Of a DNA stretch of 64,000 nt, positions 9,771 through 17,995 are shown in pieces. The stretch comes from CBDBCU01 sp965242615 (GTDB lineage: Bacteria > Chloroflexota > Dehalococcoidia > Lucifugimonadales > UBA3495). The position numbers were made by a program, and so were the translations under genes. The notes beneath the pieces were generated by a model. It was not told the DNA's origin, made no database searches, and saw only the letters and a list, made by a program, of their open reading frames with translations. The stretch lies in the NCBI GenBank assembly GCA_965242615.1, contig CBDESR010000005.1, forward strand, positions 2,170,001-2,234,000. Direction: 5' to 3'. The stretch's first letter is position 1. Each line of letters starts with the position of its first letter.

Positions 9771-9989
9771 TCAGCCGCTGATGGCGGCGATTAGCGGTTG
9801 GAGCAGCAGGGCGACAATAATGCCGGTGCCGGTAGCCGCGCCCAGGTAAAAGAGGCGGTCGATGCGGCGGTTGGTTTCGCGATTAGTTTCGCGGATGGCG
9901 ACGATCAAGTCCTCGACAACAGCCATCAGCGCATCGACTTTGGACTCCAAGCGGGCTCCGGTGCGGTCGGATTCAGTAGTGGTAGTCAT
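9771..9989 (-). CDS. Small coiled-coil/membrane protein, twin copy B (72 aa)
   Basis: A 72-residue paralogue of the 9512-9718 protein. The N-terminal half differs (RLESKVDALMAVVEDLIVAI, then RETNRETNRRIDR) while the C-terminal membrane segment is almost identical. The ATG at 9989 is preceded by TATAGGAGCTGC. Tandem duplication with a conserved tail and a diverged cytoplasmic helix suggests either paired subunits or functional divergence. No domain recognised. Confidence 0.7.
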   Translation of the reverse strand: MTTTTESDRTGARLESKVDALMAVVEDLIVAIRETNRETNRRIDRLFYLGAATGTGIIVALLLQPLIAAISG

Positions 9990-10104
9990 AAGTTGCAGCT
10001 CCTATAGCCGGTATGAGGTTGATTGTAACGGATAAGGGCTATTGGGGGCAAGGCAGGGGTTAATCCCCGGCGACAGCCATTATTTCCCCCTACAGGCCGG
10101 CAAC

Positions 10105-10638
10105 TCAGTCCTCCTCCGGCTCAAAATCCGGCGGCGGCGGGGGATAGTCCATAGCCCACCGCTCCGCAATTTCCTCCACGGTCAAGCGCAGACGAGACAG
10201 CATTTGCTCTTGCTGCGGGTCAGGCACGAAGTCGGTATTCGGCTCCCGATCCAGCAGGCCGGTAAAGGTTGCCAGCAGACCGGTTACCCGTCCCAGCAGA
10301 TCGCGCACTACCGGCTCGTACATCCAGTCCTCGTAAAAATTGTCGTGGAGCTGGTCGGCGAAAGCCTGCATCACCGGCAAATCCGGCAAGTCGTATTCGG
10401 CGGACAATAGGTGTACGATATTGCGCCGCCGGTTATGGGAGTCGTGCCGCCAGTGCCGCATCTCGGCCACGGCCTTAACCCCGTGGGCTACGGCCCCGGC
10501 CGCCTTGTCGCACGCCTGCACCCGGTCGCCGCGCTTTTCCAGCTCATAGCTGGCCTGCCGAATGAGCCGGCGGCTGGTTTTAAGGTGATGTTCCACGCCC
10601 GGCGGGTTGCCGTTGCGGTCGGTATTGTTGACGGTCAT
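10105..10638 (-). CDS. PaREP1/HEPN-like protein
   Basis: From the ATG at 10638 (AAGGAG upstream) the frame gives 177 residues. The segment RQASYELEKRGDRVQACDKA, then AAGAVAHGVKAVAEMRHWRH, resembles the PaREP1 type of HEPN helical domain, and RRNIVH fits the R-x4-H spacing of HEPN ribonuclease motifs. The C-terminus is Pro/Glu-rich. A longer frame to 10911 exists, but its N-terminal part overlaps the MFS gene and looks non-native. No nucleotidyltransferase partner is adjacent. HEPN assignment is tentative, as it rests on pattern recognition only. Confidence 0.5.
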   Translation of the reverse strand: MTVNNTDRNGNPPGVEHHLKTSRRLIRQASYELEKRGDRVQACDKAAGAVAHGVKAVAEMRHWRHDSHNRRRNIVHLLSAEYDLPDLPVMQAFADQLHDNFYEDWMYEPVVRDLLGRVTGLLATFTGLLDREPNTDFVPDPQQEQMLSRLRLTVEEIAERWAMDYPPPPPDFEPEED

Positions 10639-10756
10639 CCTTGGCAAATTCTCCTTGTCCCCGGTTTCGCTTATTTTAGCATAACCGCAGTTTCCGGCGG
10701 CGTATTCGTCCAGCAGCCAGTTCAGGATAGAAGGGCGCGGCAAGGGATAACGAAAC

Positions 10757-12223
10757 TTAATCCCCGGCGGCCGCCGTTCCGGGCCGGGCCGGGGCGCTGC
10801 GGTATTCCTCGGGGAGGGCGTCCTCCCAGTTGGGGAGTTGGCGGCGGGAAGTGCGGGGCAGCAGCAGGATGGACAGGACGCCGATGGAACTGAACAGTAG
10901 GGAGGCGGCAATGGTGGCGGTGAAGTTGCCGGAGGCCAGAAAGTCGGGGTAGCTGATGCCGCGGGAAAGGTCGGGCAGCCAGCCGCCGATTAACGAATTA
11001 TCCAGGGCCGCCGGATAGGTGATGCCTTCGGAGAAGTCGCGCAGCCAGCCGCCGATGAAGGAACCGGATGCCATCCCAAAGCCGGCGCCCATCATCTGAA
11101 AGCCGTAGGTAGTGCCAATGGGGGCGTTGCCGTAATACTGGCGGTTGATGATGGGAAAGGCGGTCATTTCGCCGCCAAAGCCAATGCCGAACAGGATGGC
11201 AAAGAGATAGAACATCCACGCGGTATCGGCAAAGAAAAGCAGGAATACCGGGGCTACCTGCAAAAAGAAGCAGACGCCCATTACGCCCTTGCTGCCCAAG
11301 TGGTCAGCCAGGATGGGGACGGCAAAGCGGGTCAGAGTGCTGGTCATGGTCAAGGCGATAAAGACGCCGGCGGCCAAGCCCCGGGAGACGCCGGCGGCCT
11401 CGGCCATAGCGACGATAAAGACCATAACGATGGCGTGACCGGCGCAGCCCCAATAGTGGATGCCGATCAGATTCCAGAAGGCGGCGGTACGCAGCACTTG
11501 GCGGAGAAAGATTTTGGCGCGGAATTGGGCGGGAGCGCCGCTTTGCAGGCGGCGCACCGGGGTATCGGCGGCCGCGCCCAGGGGCCGGGCGTTAATATCG
11601 GCCGGTTCGTTGTAAAAGAGGCGGATGAGCAATAGCAGCAGCAGGCCGCCGCCGATGCCGGGGATCCAGAAGGCGGCGCGGAGGCCGGTTTCGCCGCCGC
11701 CGAAAAGGGCGATAATCAGCAGGATGATGGGGACGGCGACTAGGGGCCCCAAGCCCTGGGAGGCTTGCAGGATGCCCATACCGACGCCGAGGCGGCGGTG
11801 AAACCATTGGGTAACGGCGGCGGTCAGCGGCACTTGAAAGATGCCCATTGATGCGCTGAGGATGATACCAAAGTAGAGGTAAAAGAGGAGCCAGTGGTTG
11901 ACGAAGCCGGTCAAGACCATTCCGATAGTGAACAAGAAAGCGCCGACGGTCATCGCCACGCGGACGCCGTAGCGGTCGCCGAGCCAGCCGGCGGGGGCGC
12001 CGAAAATGCCGGAGACGACCCATTGGAGGGCGAAGGCGCCGCCAACGATGCCGTAGCTCCAGCCGAAGGTTTCGACGAGACGGGGGATGAGGATGCTGGA
12101 GGAGGTGCGGAAGCTGGAGGAGCTGAGGCGCATCAGGGCGGCGACGATGACGATAACCCAAGCGTAGTGGATGGGGCGGCCGCCGAGGGCTAACTGGGAC
12201 GGGCGGAGATTGAGATTGGGCAA
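10757..12223 (-). CDS. Major facilitator superfamily transporter
   Basis: A 488-residue inner-membrane protein with about twelve hydrophobic spans, e.g. YAWVIVIVAALMRLSSSSF, and the MFS loop motif GWLGDRYGVRVAM between helices 2 and 3. It looks like the OFA/monocarboxylate-type MFS group; the substrate is unknown. The best start is TTG at 12223 with GGAGGG just upstream; the frame stays open to 12400 but that extension is unlike an MFS N-terminus. A 66-bp in-frame duplication (near 10947-10990 and 11011-11056) repeats the IGGWL(R/P)D(F/L)S(E/R)GI(T/S)YP segment, adding 22 residues before the last helices. Confidence 0.85.
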   Translation of the reverse strand: MPNLNLRPSQLALGGRPIHYAWVIVIVAALMRLSSSSFRTSSSILIPRLVETFGWSYGIVGGAFALQWVVSGIFGAPAGWLGDRYGVRVAMTVGAFLFTIGMVLTGFVNHWLLFYLYFGIILSASMGIFQVPLTAAVTQWFHRRLGVGMGILQASQGLGPLVAVPIILLIIALFGGGETGLRAAFWIPGIGGGLLLLLLIRLFYNEPADINARPLGAAADTPVRRLQSGAPAQFRAKIFLRQVLRTAAFWNLIGIHYWGCAGHAIVMVFIVAMAEAAGVSRGLAAGVFIALTMTSTLTRFAVPILADHLGSKGVMGVCFFLQVAPVFLLFFADTAWMFYLFAILFGIGFGGEMTAFPIINRQYYGNAPIGTTYGFQMMGAGFGMASGSFIGGWLRDFSEGITYPAALDNSLIGGWLPDLSRGISYPDFLASGNFTATIAASLLFSSIGVLSILLLPRTSRRQLPNWEDALPEEYRSAPARPGTAAAGD

Positions 12224-12873
12224 AGGGCCCTCCGAGCGCCGGTTTTGATGCGGGGGTTGGGGGATTATAGCATAGAATTGAGGATTGGGGGGATACCGGT
12301 TTTGGCGGAAACCGCGGCCGCGGTTTCCGCCTTGTCGGGAGAAGGGTTGGCAGGTCTGACCATGTGGGTTGCTACGCCGATTGGATACCTTGCTGCACAT
12401 CTCGGTAATGCCCGGCCAGGCTGCCGATTACGGTTGCGCTACCTTGAGTTGGCTACTGACGCCGGTTGGTATGGTTGCCATGCCGGCGGGTTGGCCCGGT
12501 GTTGCGACCGCGGTTGACCGTTCTCCAGTCAACCTGGGTTGCTCCGACTCCTGTAGGTTGGGGCGGCGGTTTGGTTCGGCGGGTGGGATTTGCCGTTGGC
12601 CGCTGCTCCTGGTGGGGATTTACGGGGCCTTAGTCCGTTTCCCCGAGGGTAGGAGTGTTTGAGGCGTCCGGCGGCTTGTTTAGGGCCGGCCGGGGCCCAC
12701 AGCGCGCTGTGTGGAGCGGTATTAAGTTTTACGGTAAGCTTAGCGTAAAGAACCCGGCGTCCCGGGGTCAGGTCAACCTTGACGCTTTTTATTATGGGGG
12801 ATGGTTTGGAGGTTTGTCAAGGGGGGTTTTGGGAGGAATTTTCGGGAATTTGGGAATTGGCCGCGCCAAAGGG
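12224..12873. other. Gene-poor 650-bp stretch
   Basis: I see no convincing gene here. Plus-strand frames up to 151 codons are compositionally unlike proteins and carry no known motif. The stretch is G/T-rich on the plus strand, with several GGTTG(C/T) words and a perfect palindrome CACAGCGCGCTGTG near 12700. It could hold a structured RNA, but none of the common ones (RNase P, tmRNA, SRP, 6S) can be recognised. Confidence 0.4.
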
Positions 12874-13035
12874 CTACTTTCCCTTGCGCCGTTCGCCCGG
12901 GGCAAAGAGGCGGCGCAGGAAATTGCCCAATTTGCCGCTGGGAGGCGCCGGCGGCTTGCCCCGGCCGGCGGCTTTGCGGCGTTGGCGGCGTCGCTGGTCG
13001 CGCAGGGCTTTAGTTTTGCCGCCGCCGATTACCAT
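12874..13035 (-). CDS. Small basic protein (53 aa) downstream of the ferredoxin oxidoreductase
   Basis: This short frame starts at ATG 13035 and ends with TAG at 12874. The protein begins MVIGGGKTKALRDQRRRQRR and ends with FLRRLFAPGERRKGK. It is strongly basic (about one third Arg/Lys), with a Pro/Gly linker in the middle, and would bind nucleic acid or acidic partners. It lies 71 bp after the end of the ferredoxin oxidoreductase beta gene on the same strand, so it could be the third gene of that operon. Family unknown; a random frame in GC-rich DNA is possible, but the clean start and stop and the charge pattern argue for a gene. Confidence 0.5.
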   Translation of the reverse strand: MVIGGGKTKALRDQRRRQRRKAAGRGKPPAPPSGKLGNFLRRLFAPGERRKGK

Positions 13036-13106
13036 AGCCTAACCTCACTCGCGAGCAGACTTTGCCAGGGGTTGTTCCCGGCGGCCGATGGCCGCGGGTT
13101 GGCCGG

Positions 13107-13973
13107 CTAGAAAGCGAAGGTGTCCATCAGTTCCTCAACCGTCCGCTCCCGGGCTTTGCCGCGGACGGACTCCAGCCGCTGCTCGAGAGAGGGGCGGTTT
13201 TCGTCCCGGTAAAGGACGCCCATAGGGACGCCGCGACGTTGAATCAAGTTGTAGGCCGCGCCGCGGTCGGCGGTGTCGTGTTCCTCCGGCACTTCGTACA
13301 GCAGAGGGTCGATGCCCTTGCGGGCATTGCCTTTAATCAGCTCAAAGGTATCGTTGTAGGTGGTGCAGGGGGACTGGACATGAACCATGGCAAAGCCGGG
13401 GTGGTCCATTCCCTGGTTAATCAGTTTCGCTAGTTCCCGGGGCTGGCCGGAAAACCCGGAGGCGATAAAGGAGACGCCCAAGGTCAAGTAAAGTTCCAAG
13501 GGGTCGGCTTGGGCTTCGATTTTGCCGTAGGGGGTGGAACTGGTGATTTTGCCCAATTCGGTGGTGGGGGAACTTTGCCCCTTGGTCAAGCCGTACACCC
13601 CGTTGTCCATCACCACGGCGCAGATGTTGAGGTTGCGGGCGGCTTGGGGGCCGATATGTTCGCCGCCGATGCTCAGAAAATCGCCATCGCCGGCGACCAC
13701 GACCACATTCAGCTCCGGCCGCGCCATCTTGACGCCCATCGCCACCGGCAGGGTGCGGCCGTGGATGCCGTGAAAGCCGTAGGGCTGCTGCCCTTCCAAA
13801 AGATGAACCAGGTTGCCGGAGCAGCCGATGCCGGCCACGACCACATTGTTTTCCATCGGCAAGCCGGTCTCCTCGAGGCGGTTAATCATCGCGAACTCGA
13901 GGGCGCGGCGGACGCCGAAGTCGCCGCAGCCGGGGCACCACTTAAAATCGTACTCCGGGTTTTTCTTGCTCAT
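13107..13973 (-). CDS. korB: 2-oxoacid:ferredoxin oxidoreductase, beta subunit
   Basis: The real start is the ATG at 13973, which overlaps the stop of the alpha gene (ATGA), giving 288 residues that begin MSKKNPEYDFKWCPGCGDFG. The WCPGCG cysteines, GIGCSGNLVHLL and the TPP motif GDGDFLSIGGEH through NGVYGLTKGQ are those of KorB/OorB-type subunits. With the alpha subunit it would oxidise a 2-oxoacid (2-oxoglutarate is the likeliest by subunit architecture) to acyl-CoA, reducing ferredoxin. A longer upstream frame exists but only because the alpha gene keeps it open. Confidence 0.9.
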   Translation of the reverse strand: MSKKNPEYDFKWCPGCGDFGVRRALEFAMINRLEETGLPMENNVVVAGIGCSGNLVHLLEGQQPYGFHGIHGRTLPVAMGVKMARPELNVVVVAGDGDFLSIGGEHIGPQAARNLNICAVVMDNGVYGLTKGQSSPTTELGKITSSTPYGKIEAQADPLELYLTLGVSFIASGFSGQPRELAKLINQGMDHPGFAMVHVQSPCTTYNDTFELIKGNARKGIDPLLYEVPEEHDTADRGAAYNLIQRRGVPMGVLYRDENRPSLEQRLESVRGKARERTVEELMDTFAF

Positions 13974-15691
13974 ACTCGGACCATCTCCTTGGGCTGGGCT
14001 TTGGGCAACTGAGTTACCTGCGCCACCAGGTCGCGCACCTTGAAGGGCAGGCCGGTGTATTGGGTAATGGCTTGAGCGTTGATGCCGTAGGAACGGAGGT
14101 GGCCGGCGAACTGCCCCTGATAGTTCAGCTCCGGCACGATGACCAGTTCCTTGGTTTGCAGTTCGGCGAGCAGAGTCGGCGGCAGGGGGCTGAGCAGCAT
14201 CGTGTAACGCCAGCCTACGTCGACGCCGGCATCCCGCAGCTGCCGGTAGGCTTCCTGGGCCGGGCCTTTGGAGCCGCCCCAAGGCATCAGCACGACCGGA
14301 GCGTCCGGGTTGTCCACTTCGTACTCGTTTTCCTCGAGGAGCTTCAGCTTGCTGAACCGCCGTTCCGTCATCTGGATGTGGCGGCTGGGCAAGTGGGTGG
14401 TGTCCCCCATTTCATCGTGTTCGCTGCCGTTGGCGACATAGGCGCCGGGGCCGCCGGGCAACGGCATCGGGGAAAGCTCAAAGCCGGAATAGCGGTTATA
14501 GCCGTTGCTGCCGCGATAGGTAAGGCGTTCCTCCGGGGTTACCTGGGACAAATCGGGGCGGCGGATGTTCTGCACCCGCTCGGCCAGGGACATTTCGGTC
14601 ATCAGGATAACCGGGCCCTGGTAGCGTTCCGCCCAATTCAGGGCTTTCACCGCGCCGTAGAAACATTCCTCGACGGTGCCGACAGCGATAACCGGCAGTT
14701 TGACATCGCCGTGGGCCGGATACATACAAGCCAGCAAGTCGGACTGTTCGGTCTTGGTGGGCAAGCCGGTAGCCGGGCCGCCGCGCTGAACATCGACCAC
14801 GACCAGGGGAATCTCCGCCATCCAGCCCAAGCCCAAGCCTTCGCTCATCAGGGAAAAGCCGGGGCCGGCGGTAGCGGTCATTGCCTTTTTGCCGGCAAAG
14901 CCGCCGCCGAGGAGGGCGGTAATCGATTCAATCTCCGAACTGACCTGGTAGGCGAATTTGTCCTTGCCGACCAGGTGCCGCTCCATAAAGACCAGAATGG
15001 TAGTAGCGGGCGAGATGGGGTAGCCCACATAAAAGTTCAATCCGGCAGCCAAGGCGCCCAAGGAGACGGCTTCGTTGCCCTTGAGCATCACTTGGGGATA
15101 TTCGGGCATACTGGGCGGGGCCAAATCGCCGAGGACAAAGCCGCTGCGGGCCGTTTCCTCCCGGCCCAGCTGCAAAGCTTGGTTGTTGGAGCTGATGATT
15201 TCGTCGTCGTTGGCGCGGCCGCGGCGGAACCGGCTTTCCACAAACTGCTCCAGGTAATGCTGCGGCATATTGACCAGATGGGCCAAGGCGCCCATCACCA
15301 CCATATTGGCGGCGCGGGTGTTGCCGGTGGAGCGGGCCAGTTCATCAATGGGCAAGCCGTAGCTACGGTCATCGCCAGCCAACTGAAAATCGTTGGAGTT
15401 ATAGATGACCAGGCCGCCCTCCCGGACTTCCTCGCGGTGGGTATCGTAGGCTTCGCGGTTGAAAGCCACCAGCACATCCACATCGTCGCCGGCGCTGAGG
15501 ATGCCGTCCACGGAGATGCGGGCCTGCGTCCAGGTGGGGCCGCCCATAATCTGGGACGGGAAAGTGGCGTAGGTCAGGGCGTGGTAGCCCACCTGGGTGG
15601 AGGCTTGGGCCAAGCCCTCCGCCGAAGTAACTACGCCCTGCCCGCCTTCGCCGGCGAAGCGGACCACGAAGTCGCTCATCTGCATTGTCAA
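13970..15691 (-). CDS. korA: 2-oxoacid:acceptor oxidoreductase, fused gamma-alpha subunit
   Basis: The 573-residue protein starts with the gamma domain (VVRFAGEGGQGVVTSAEGLA), continues with TWTQARISVDG, and from about residue 190 has the alpha domain (KGNEAVSLGALAAGLNFYVG, YPISPATTILVF). This fused gamma-alpha order is typical of KorA-type two-subunit enzymes. The best ribosome site, GGGAGGAGAA, is eight bases before a TTG at 15691; ATGs at 15685 and 15679 are alternatives. The beta gene overlaps the stop by four bases, so the two chains are translationally coupled. Electrons would go to ferredoxin, linking to the FNR-like gene at 38.8-39.5 kb. Confidence 0.9.
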   Translation of the reverse strand: MTMQMSDFVVRFAGEGGQGVVTSAEGLAQASTQVGYHALTYATFPSQIMGGPTWTQARISVDGILSAGDDVDVLVAFNREAYDTHREEVREGGLVIYNSNDFQLAGDDRSYGLPIDELARSTGNTRAANMVVMGALAHLVNMPQHYLEQFVESRFRRGRANDDEIISSNNQALQLGREETARSGFVLGDLAPPSMPEYPQVMLKGNEAVSLGALAAGLNFYVGYPISPATTILVFMERHLVGKDKFAYQVSSEIESITALLGGGFAGKKAMTATAGPGFSLMSEGLGLGWMAEIPLVVVDVQRGGPATGLPTKTEQSDLLACMYPAHGDVKLPVIAVGTVEECFYGAVKALNWAERYQGPVILMTEMSLAERVQNIRRPDLSQVTPEERLTYRGSNGYNRYSGFELSPMPLPGGPGAYVANGSEHDEMGDTTHLPSRHIQMTERRFSKLKLLEENEYEVDNPDAPVVLMPWGGSKGPAQEAYRQLRDAGVDVGWRYTMLLSPLPPTLLAELQTKELVIVPELNYQGQFAGHLRSYGINAQAITQYTGLPFKVRDLVAQVTQLPKAQPKEMVRV

Positions 15692-16018
15692 CTGTTATTC
15701 TCCTCCCGCCCCGTCGTCCGTCGCCGGCGGCCACGGGCGGGGCATTGTGGGCTGGATTGATTCAAGCCGCCGGGGGTATAGCCGGCCGCTGCCGGATTGC
15801 CGCGGGACGGGTCGGGAAAGGAAACGGGGAAAATACCCATTCCGTAAGGGGGAATGGCGGTCTCGCCGGAGGGAGTGGCGCGGTTTTTCCGGTGGCAGTC
15901 ATCGTATCAAGGGCCGGTGGTTAAAGCCTTGCGGCCGGCAAGCAAAGTCGGGTTCACGCCGCCGGCGGCCAAGGGCGGCCTGCGGTCTGGCGTTAGTGTA
16001 ACACCGGCAAGGAAATGT
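15692..16018. other. Intergenic region between divergent korAB and the HEPN cassette
   Basis: About 330 bp without a gene. It contains a small hairpin, CCATTCC/GGAATGG, near 15838-15858, and presumably the korA promoter, which I could not place with confidence. Confidence 0.5.
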
Positions 16019-16075
16019 TGTCAATGGAAAGGTGGCTATATTTCCATTGACACGCCAACCCTTAACTCTTAAAGT
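16019..16075 (+). promoter_or_regulatory. Promoter with overlapping perfect 12-bp inverted repeat (probable operator)
   Basis: TGTCAATGGAAA (16019-16030) and TTTCCATTGACA (16041-16052) form a perfect inverted repeat with a 10-bp centre. Its right arm contains a consensus -35 TTGACA (16047-16052); a TAAAGT (16070-16075) lies 17 bp downstream as a weak -10. The two-gene HEPN cassette starts at 16111. A dimeric regulator binding the repeat would block the -35, as in autoregulated toxin-antitoxin operons. Confidence 0.6.
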
Positions 16076-16110
16076 ATAACCATCCAGCCGCAAAAACCGG
16101 GAGGCTTGCA

Positions 16111-16431
16111 ATGAAGCCGGAAGCTATGGAACGGATGAAAGAGGTCTTTTCCGAAACTCTCTACGCGCGGTTTCCCCACGGGCTGGTTTTCGACCCGATT
16201 ATCATAAAGCCCACCATCGACTATTGGGGGGACGGCGACGAATACGCCCGCGCCCTGATTGTCGTGGATGGCGACACCGACTTGATGGACGCCAAGGGGA
16301 TGCGCGGCTTGATTACCGAGCTTCGCGATAAGCTGGAAGCCGAAGGGATTACCGAGTTCCCCTCGCCCTGGTATATTGACAAGGACGAGTACCTCTATTA
16401 CTTGAAGCGGGGGAAAGTTGACACCCTTTAA
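16111..16431 (+). CDS. Unknown 106-aa partner protein of the HEPN gene
   Basis: I do not recognise a named family. The protein starts MKPEAMERMKEVFSETLYAR and continues with a compact alpha/beta pattern: FDPIIIKPTIDYWGDGDEYA, ALIVVDGDTDLMD, and an acidic helix. No GSxxxG nucleotidyltransferase motif is present, so it is not a classical MNT antitoxin. It is the first gene after the inverted-repeat promoter, and its last 14 bases overlap the start of the HEPN gene, so the two are almost certainly made together. An antitoxin or regulator role is suggested by that arrangement only. Confidence 0.7.
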   Translation: MKPEAMERMKEVFSETLYARFPHGLVFDPIIIKPTIDYWGDGDEYARALIVVDGDTDLMDAKGMRGLITELRDKLEAEGITEFPSPWYIDKDEYLYYLKRGKVDTL

Positions 16432-16891
16432 CCTGATTGCTACGGCCCGGGCTCTGGCTGATACCGGCCGACGCGGCCGGCCACGGCAAACGGATTTGCG
16501 CCGGGCGGTCAGCACTGCCTACTACGCGCTCTTTCACTGCTTGGCTGCCTGTTGCGCCGATTTACTGGTCGGCGGCAGCGGAGCCGACCGCAGCGCAACG
16601 GCGTGGGAGCGCACCTATCGGGCATTGGAACATGGCGTTGCCCGGCGGCGGTGCCGTTCTGACACTATCAAGGAGTTTCCCGATGGCATCCGGCAATTCG
16701 CCGACGTGTTTCTGGATCTGCAGGCGAAACGCCATCAAGCCGACTATGCCTCCTCGGGTAACCTTCCCAAGCGCATTGTGCTTCAGGACATCATTGCCGT
16801 AGCGGATGCCATAACTCTCTTTCAGCAAGTTCCGGCCAAAGACCGCCGGGCCTTTGCCGTGTATTTGCTGCTGAACTTGCGGAATAACTGA
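16418..16891 (+). CDS. HEPN domain protein
   Basis: A 157-residue helical protein. RRAVSTAYYALFHCLAACCA is the classical first HEPN helix, and LDLQAKRHQADYAS carries the R-H-x-A-D-Y motif seen in HEPN ribonuclease-like proteins. The start is TTG 16420-side (codon at 16418) behind GGGGGAAAG, inside the end of the previous gene. HEPN proteins of this size are commonly the toxic or RNA-cleaving half of two-gene modules. Its overlap with the 106-aa partner and the operator-like promoter upstream support a toxin-antitoxin or defence role; activity is not shown by the sequence. Confidence 0.75.
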   Translation: MTPFNLIATARALADTGRRGRPRQTDLRRAVSTAYYALFHCLAACCADLLVGGSGADRSATAWERTYRALEHGVARRRCRSDTIKEFPDGIRQFADVFLDLQAKRHQADYASSGNLPKRIVLQDIIAVADAITLFQQVPAKDRRAFAVYLLLNLRNN

Positions 16892-16958
16892 GTAAGCAGG
16901 GTCGGGCAATGTTATACTACTTTACCCGACTCAGAAAATCGTAAGGAGGACTTTCCAA

Positions 16959-17921
16959 ATGATGAACTTGGGCAATATCCAGCAGGTTTCCCTGCGGGAA
17001 GTGTGGCCTAACGAAGCCCGGGATTTTACGCCGTGGTTGGCGGAGAATATCGACAAGCTGGGGAACGCCTTGGGCTTGGATTTGGAAGTGCAGTCGGCGG
17101 AAGCTCCCGTAGGCACTTTTTCTCTGGACATACTGGCCCGGGACTTGGGCGGCAACCGGCCGGTAATCATTGAGAATCAATTGGAGCCGACTGACCATGA
17201 CCATCTGGGCAAGCTGCTGACCTACGCCGCCGGCTATGACGCTTATGCAATAGTCTGGCTGACCCGGGAATTTCGCGACGCGCACCGCCAAGCGTTGGAC
17301 TGGCTGAATCAGCGCACTGGTGAGGATACCCAGTTTTTCGGCGTGGCGGTCGAGGCGTGGCGGATTGATGATTCCCGCCCGGCTCCCCATTTTAACGTCG
17401 TTGCTATGCCCAACGATTGGCGGAAACGCACGATTAGTGTAGGACAGCAGAGCGGGGCCGAAGGAGTAGAAGTATCAGAAAGGATGAAGCTTTACCGGCG
17501 GTTTTTCCAAGACCTCATCGACATTCTGCGGGAGCAGCACCAATTCACCAATGCGCGAATAGGACAAGCGCAAAGTTGGTACGCTTTCAGTTCCGGTTTC
17601 TCCGGAGTCAGTTATGGAGCTGCTTTTACCCAAGGTATGACGGCAACGGTTAACGTTTCCATTGACCGCGGCGACGGCGAGTGGAACAAAGGAATCTTTG
17701 CCCGCTTAATGGAGCGTAAAGAGACTATTGAAACCGACCTTGGGGAACCGTTAGTATGGGAAACGGTGGAGAATCGGAGAGCTTGCCGCATCCCAATCCG
17801 GCGGTCGGGGAGTATTGACGACGCCCCGGAAACTTTGGAGGATGTGCAGCAGTGGATGGTAGAGCATCTGCTGAATTTTAAGCGGGTTTTCAGTCCGCAT
17901 TTGACGGAACTGGTCAGGTAG
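16959..17921 (+). CDS. DUF4268 domain protein with a nuclease-like core
   Basis: A 320-residue protein behind a strong GTAAGGAGGA ribosome site. The N-terminal half contains FSLDILARDLGGNRPVIIEN followed by QLEPTDHDHLGKLLTYAAG. The D-x(n)-E-N-Q arrangement matches PD-(D/E)XK-type nuclease folds, and the C-terminal half (YRRFFQDLIDIL, then RDGEWNKGIFARL-like strands) matches the DUF4268 type. Such proteins are often near R-M or other defence genes; here the HEPN cassette lies just upstream on the same strand. Nuclease activity is inferred from the motif. Confidence 0.7.
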   Translation: MMNLGNIQQVSLREVWPNEARDFTPWLAENIDKLGNALGLDLEVQSAEAPVGTFSLDILARDLGGNRPVIIENQLEPTDHDHLGKLLTYAAGYDAYAIVWLTREFRDAHRQALDWLNQRTGEDTQFFGVAVEAWRIDDSRPAPHFNVVAMPNDWRKRTISVGQQSGAEGVEVSERMKLYRRFFQDLIDILREQHQFTNARIGQAQSWYAFSSGFSGVSYGAAFTQGMTATVNVSIDRGDGEWNKGIFARLMERKETIETDLGEPLVWETVENRRACRIPIRRSGSIDDAPETLEDVQQWMVEHLLNFKRVFSPHLTELVR

Positions 17922-17995
17922 TTGTTTTCCAGCGGCGAGTTTGAGTTACACTAACCTGCCCCCAATTCCCCACCCCCACCGAGGTAACCACTATT

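Noticed and set aside
9512..9989. Phage holin/XhlA pair indicating a prophage
   Set aside because: Only the topology is similar; there are no lysin, tail, integrase or other phage genes around.
12224..12873. Structured RNA such as RNase P RNA, tmRNA or SRP RNA
   Set aside because: None of the conserved core words of these RNAs can be found; only a 14-bp palindrome and G/T-rich sequence are present.
12655..13110. Plus-strand frame of 151 codons between the MFS and korAB genes
   Set aside because: No motif, no ribosome site, and it is the complement of the small basic gene at 12874-13035 in its second half.
14060..15760. Plus-strand frame of 566 codons opposite korA
   Set aside because: Same shadow effect. 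The minus strand carries clear gamma-alpha oxidoreductase motifs and the korB overlap.
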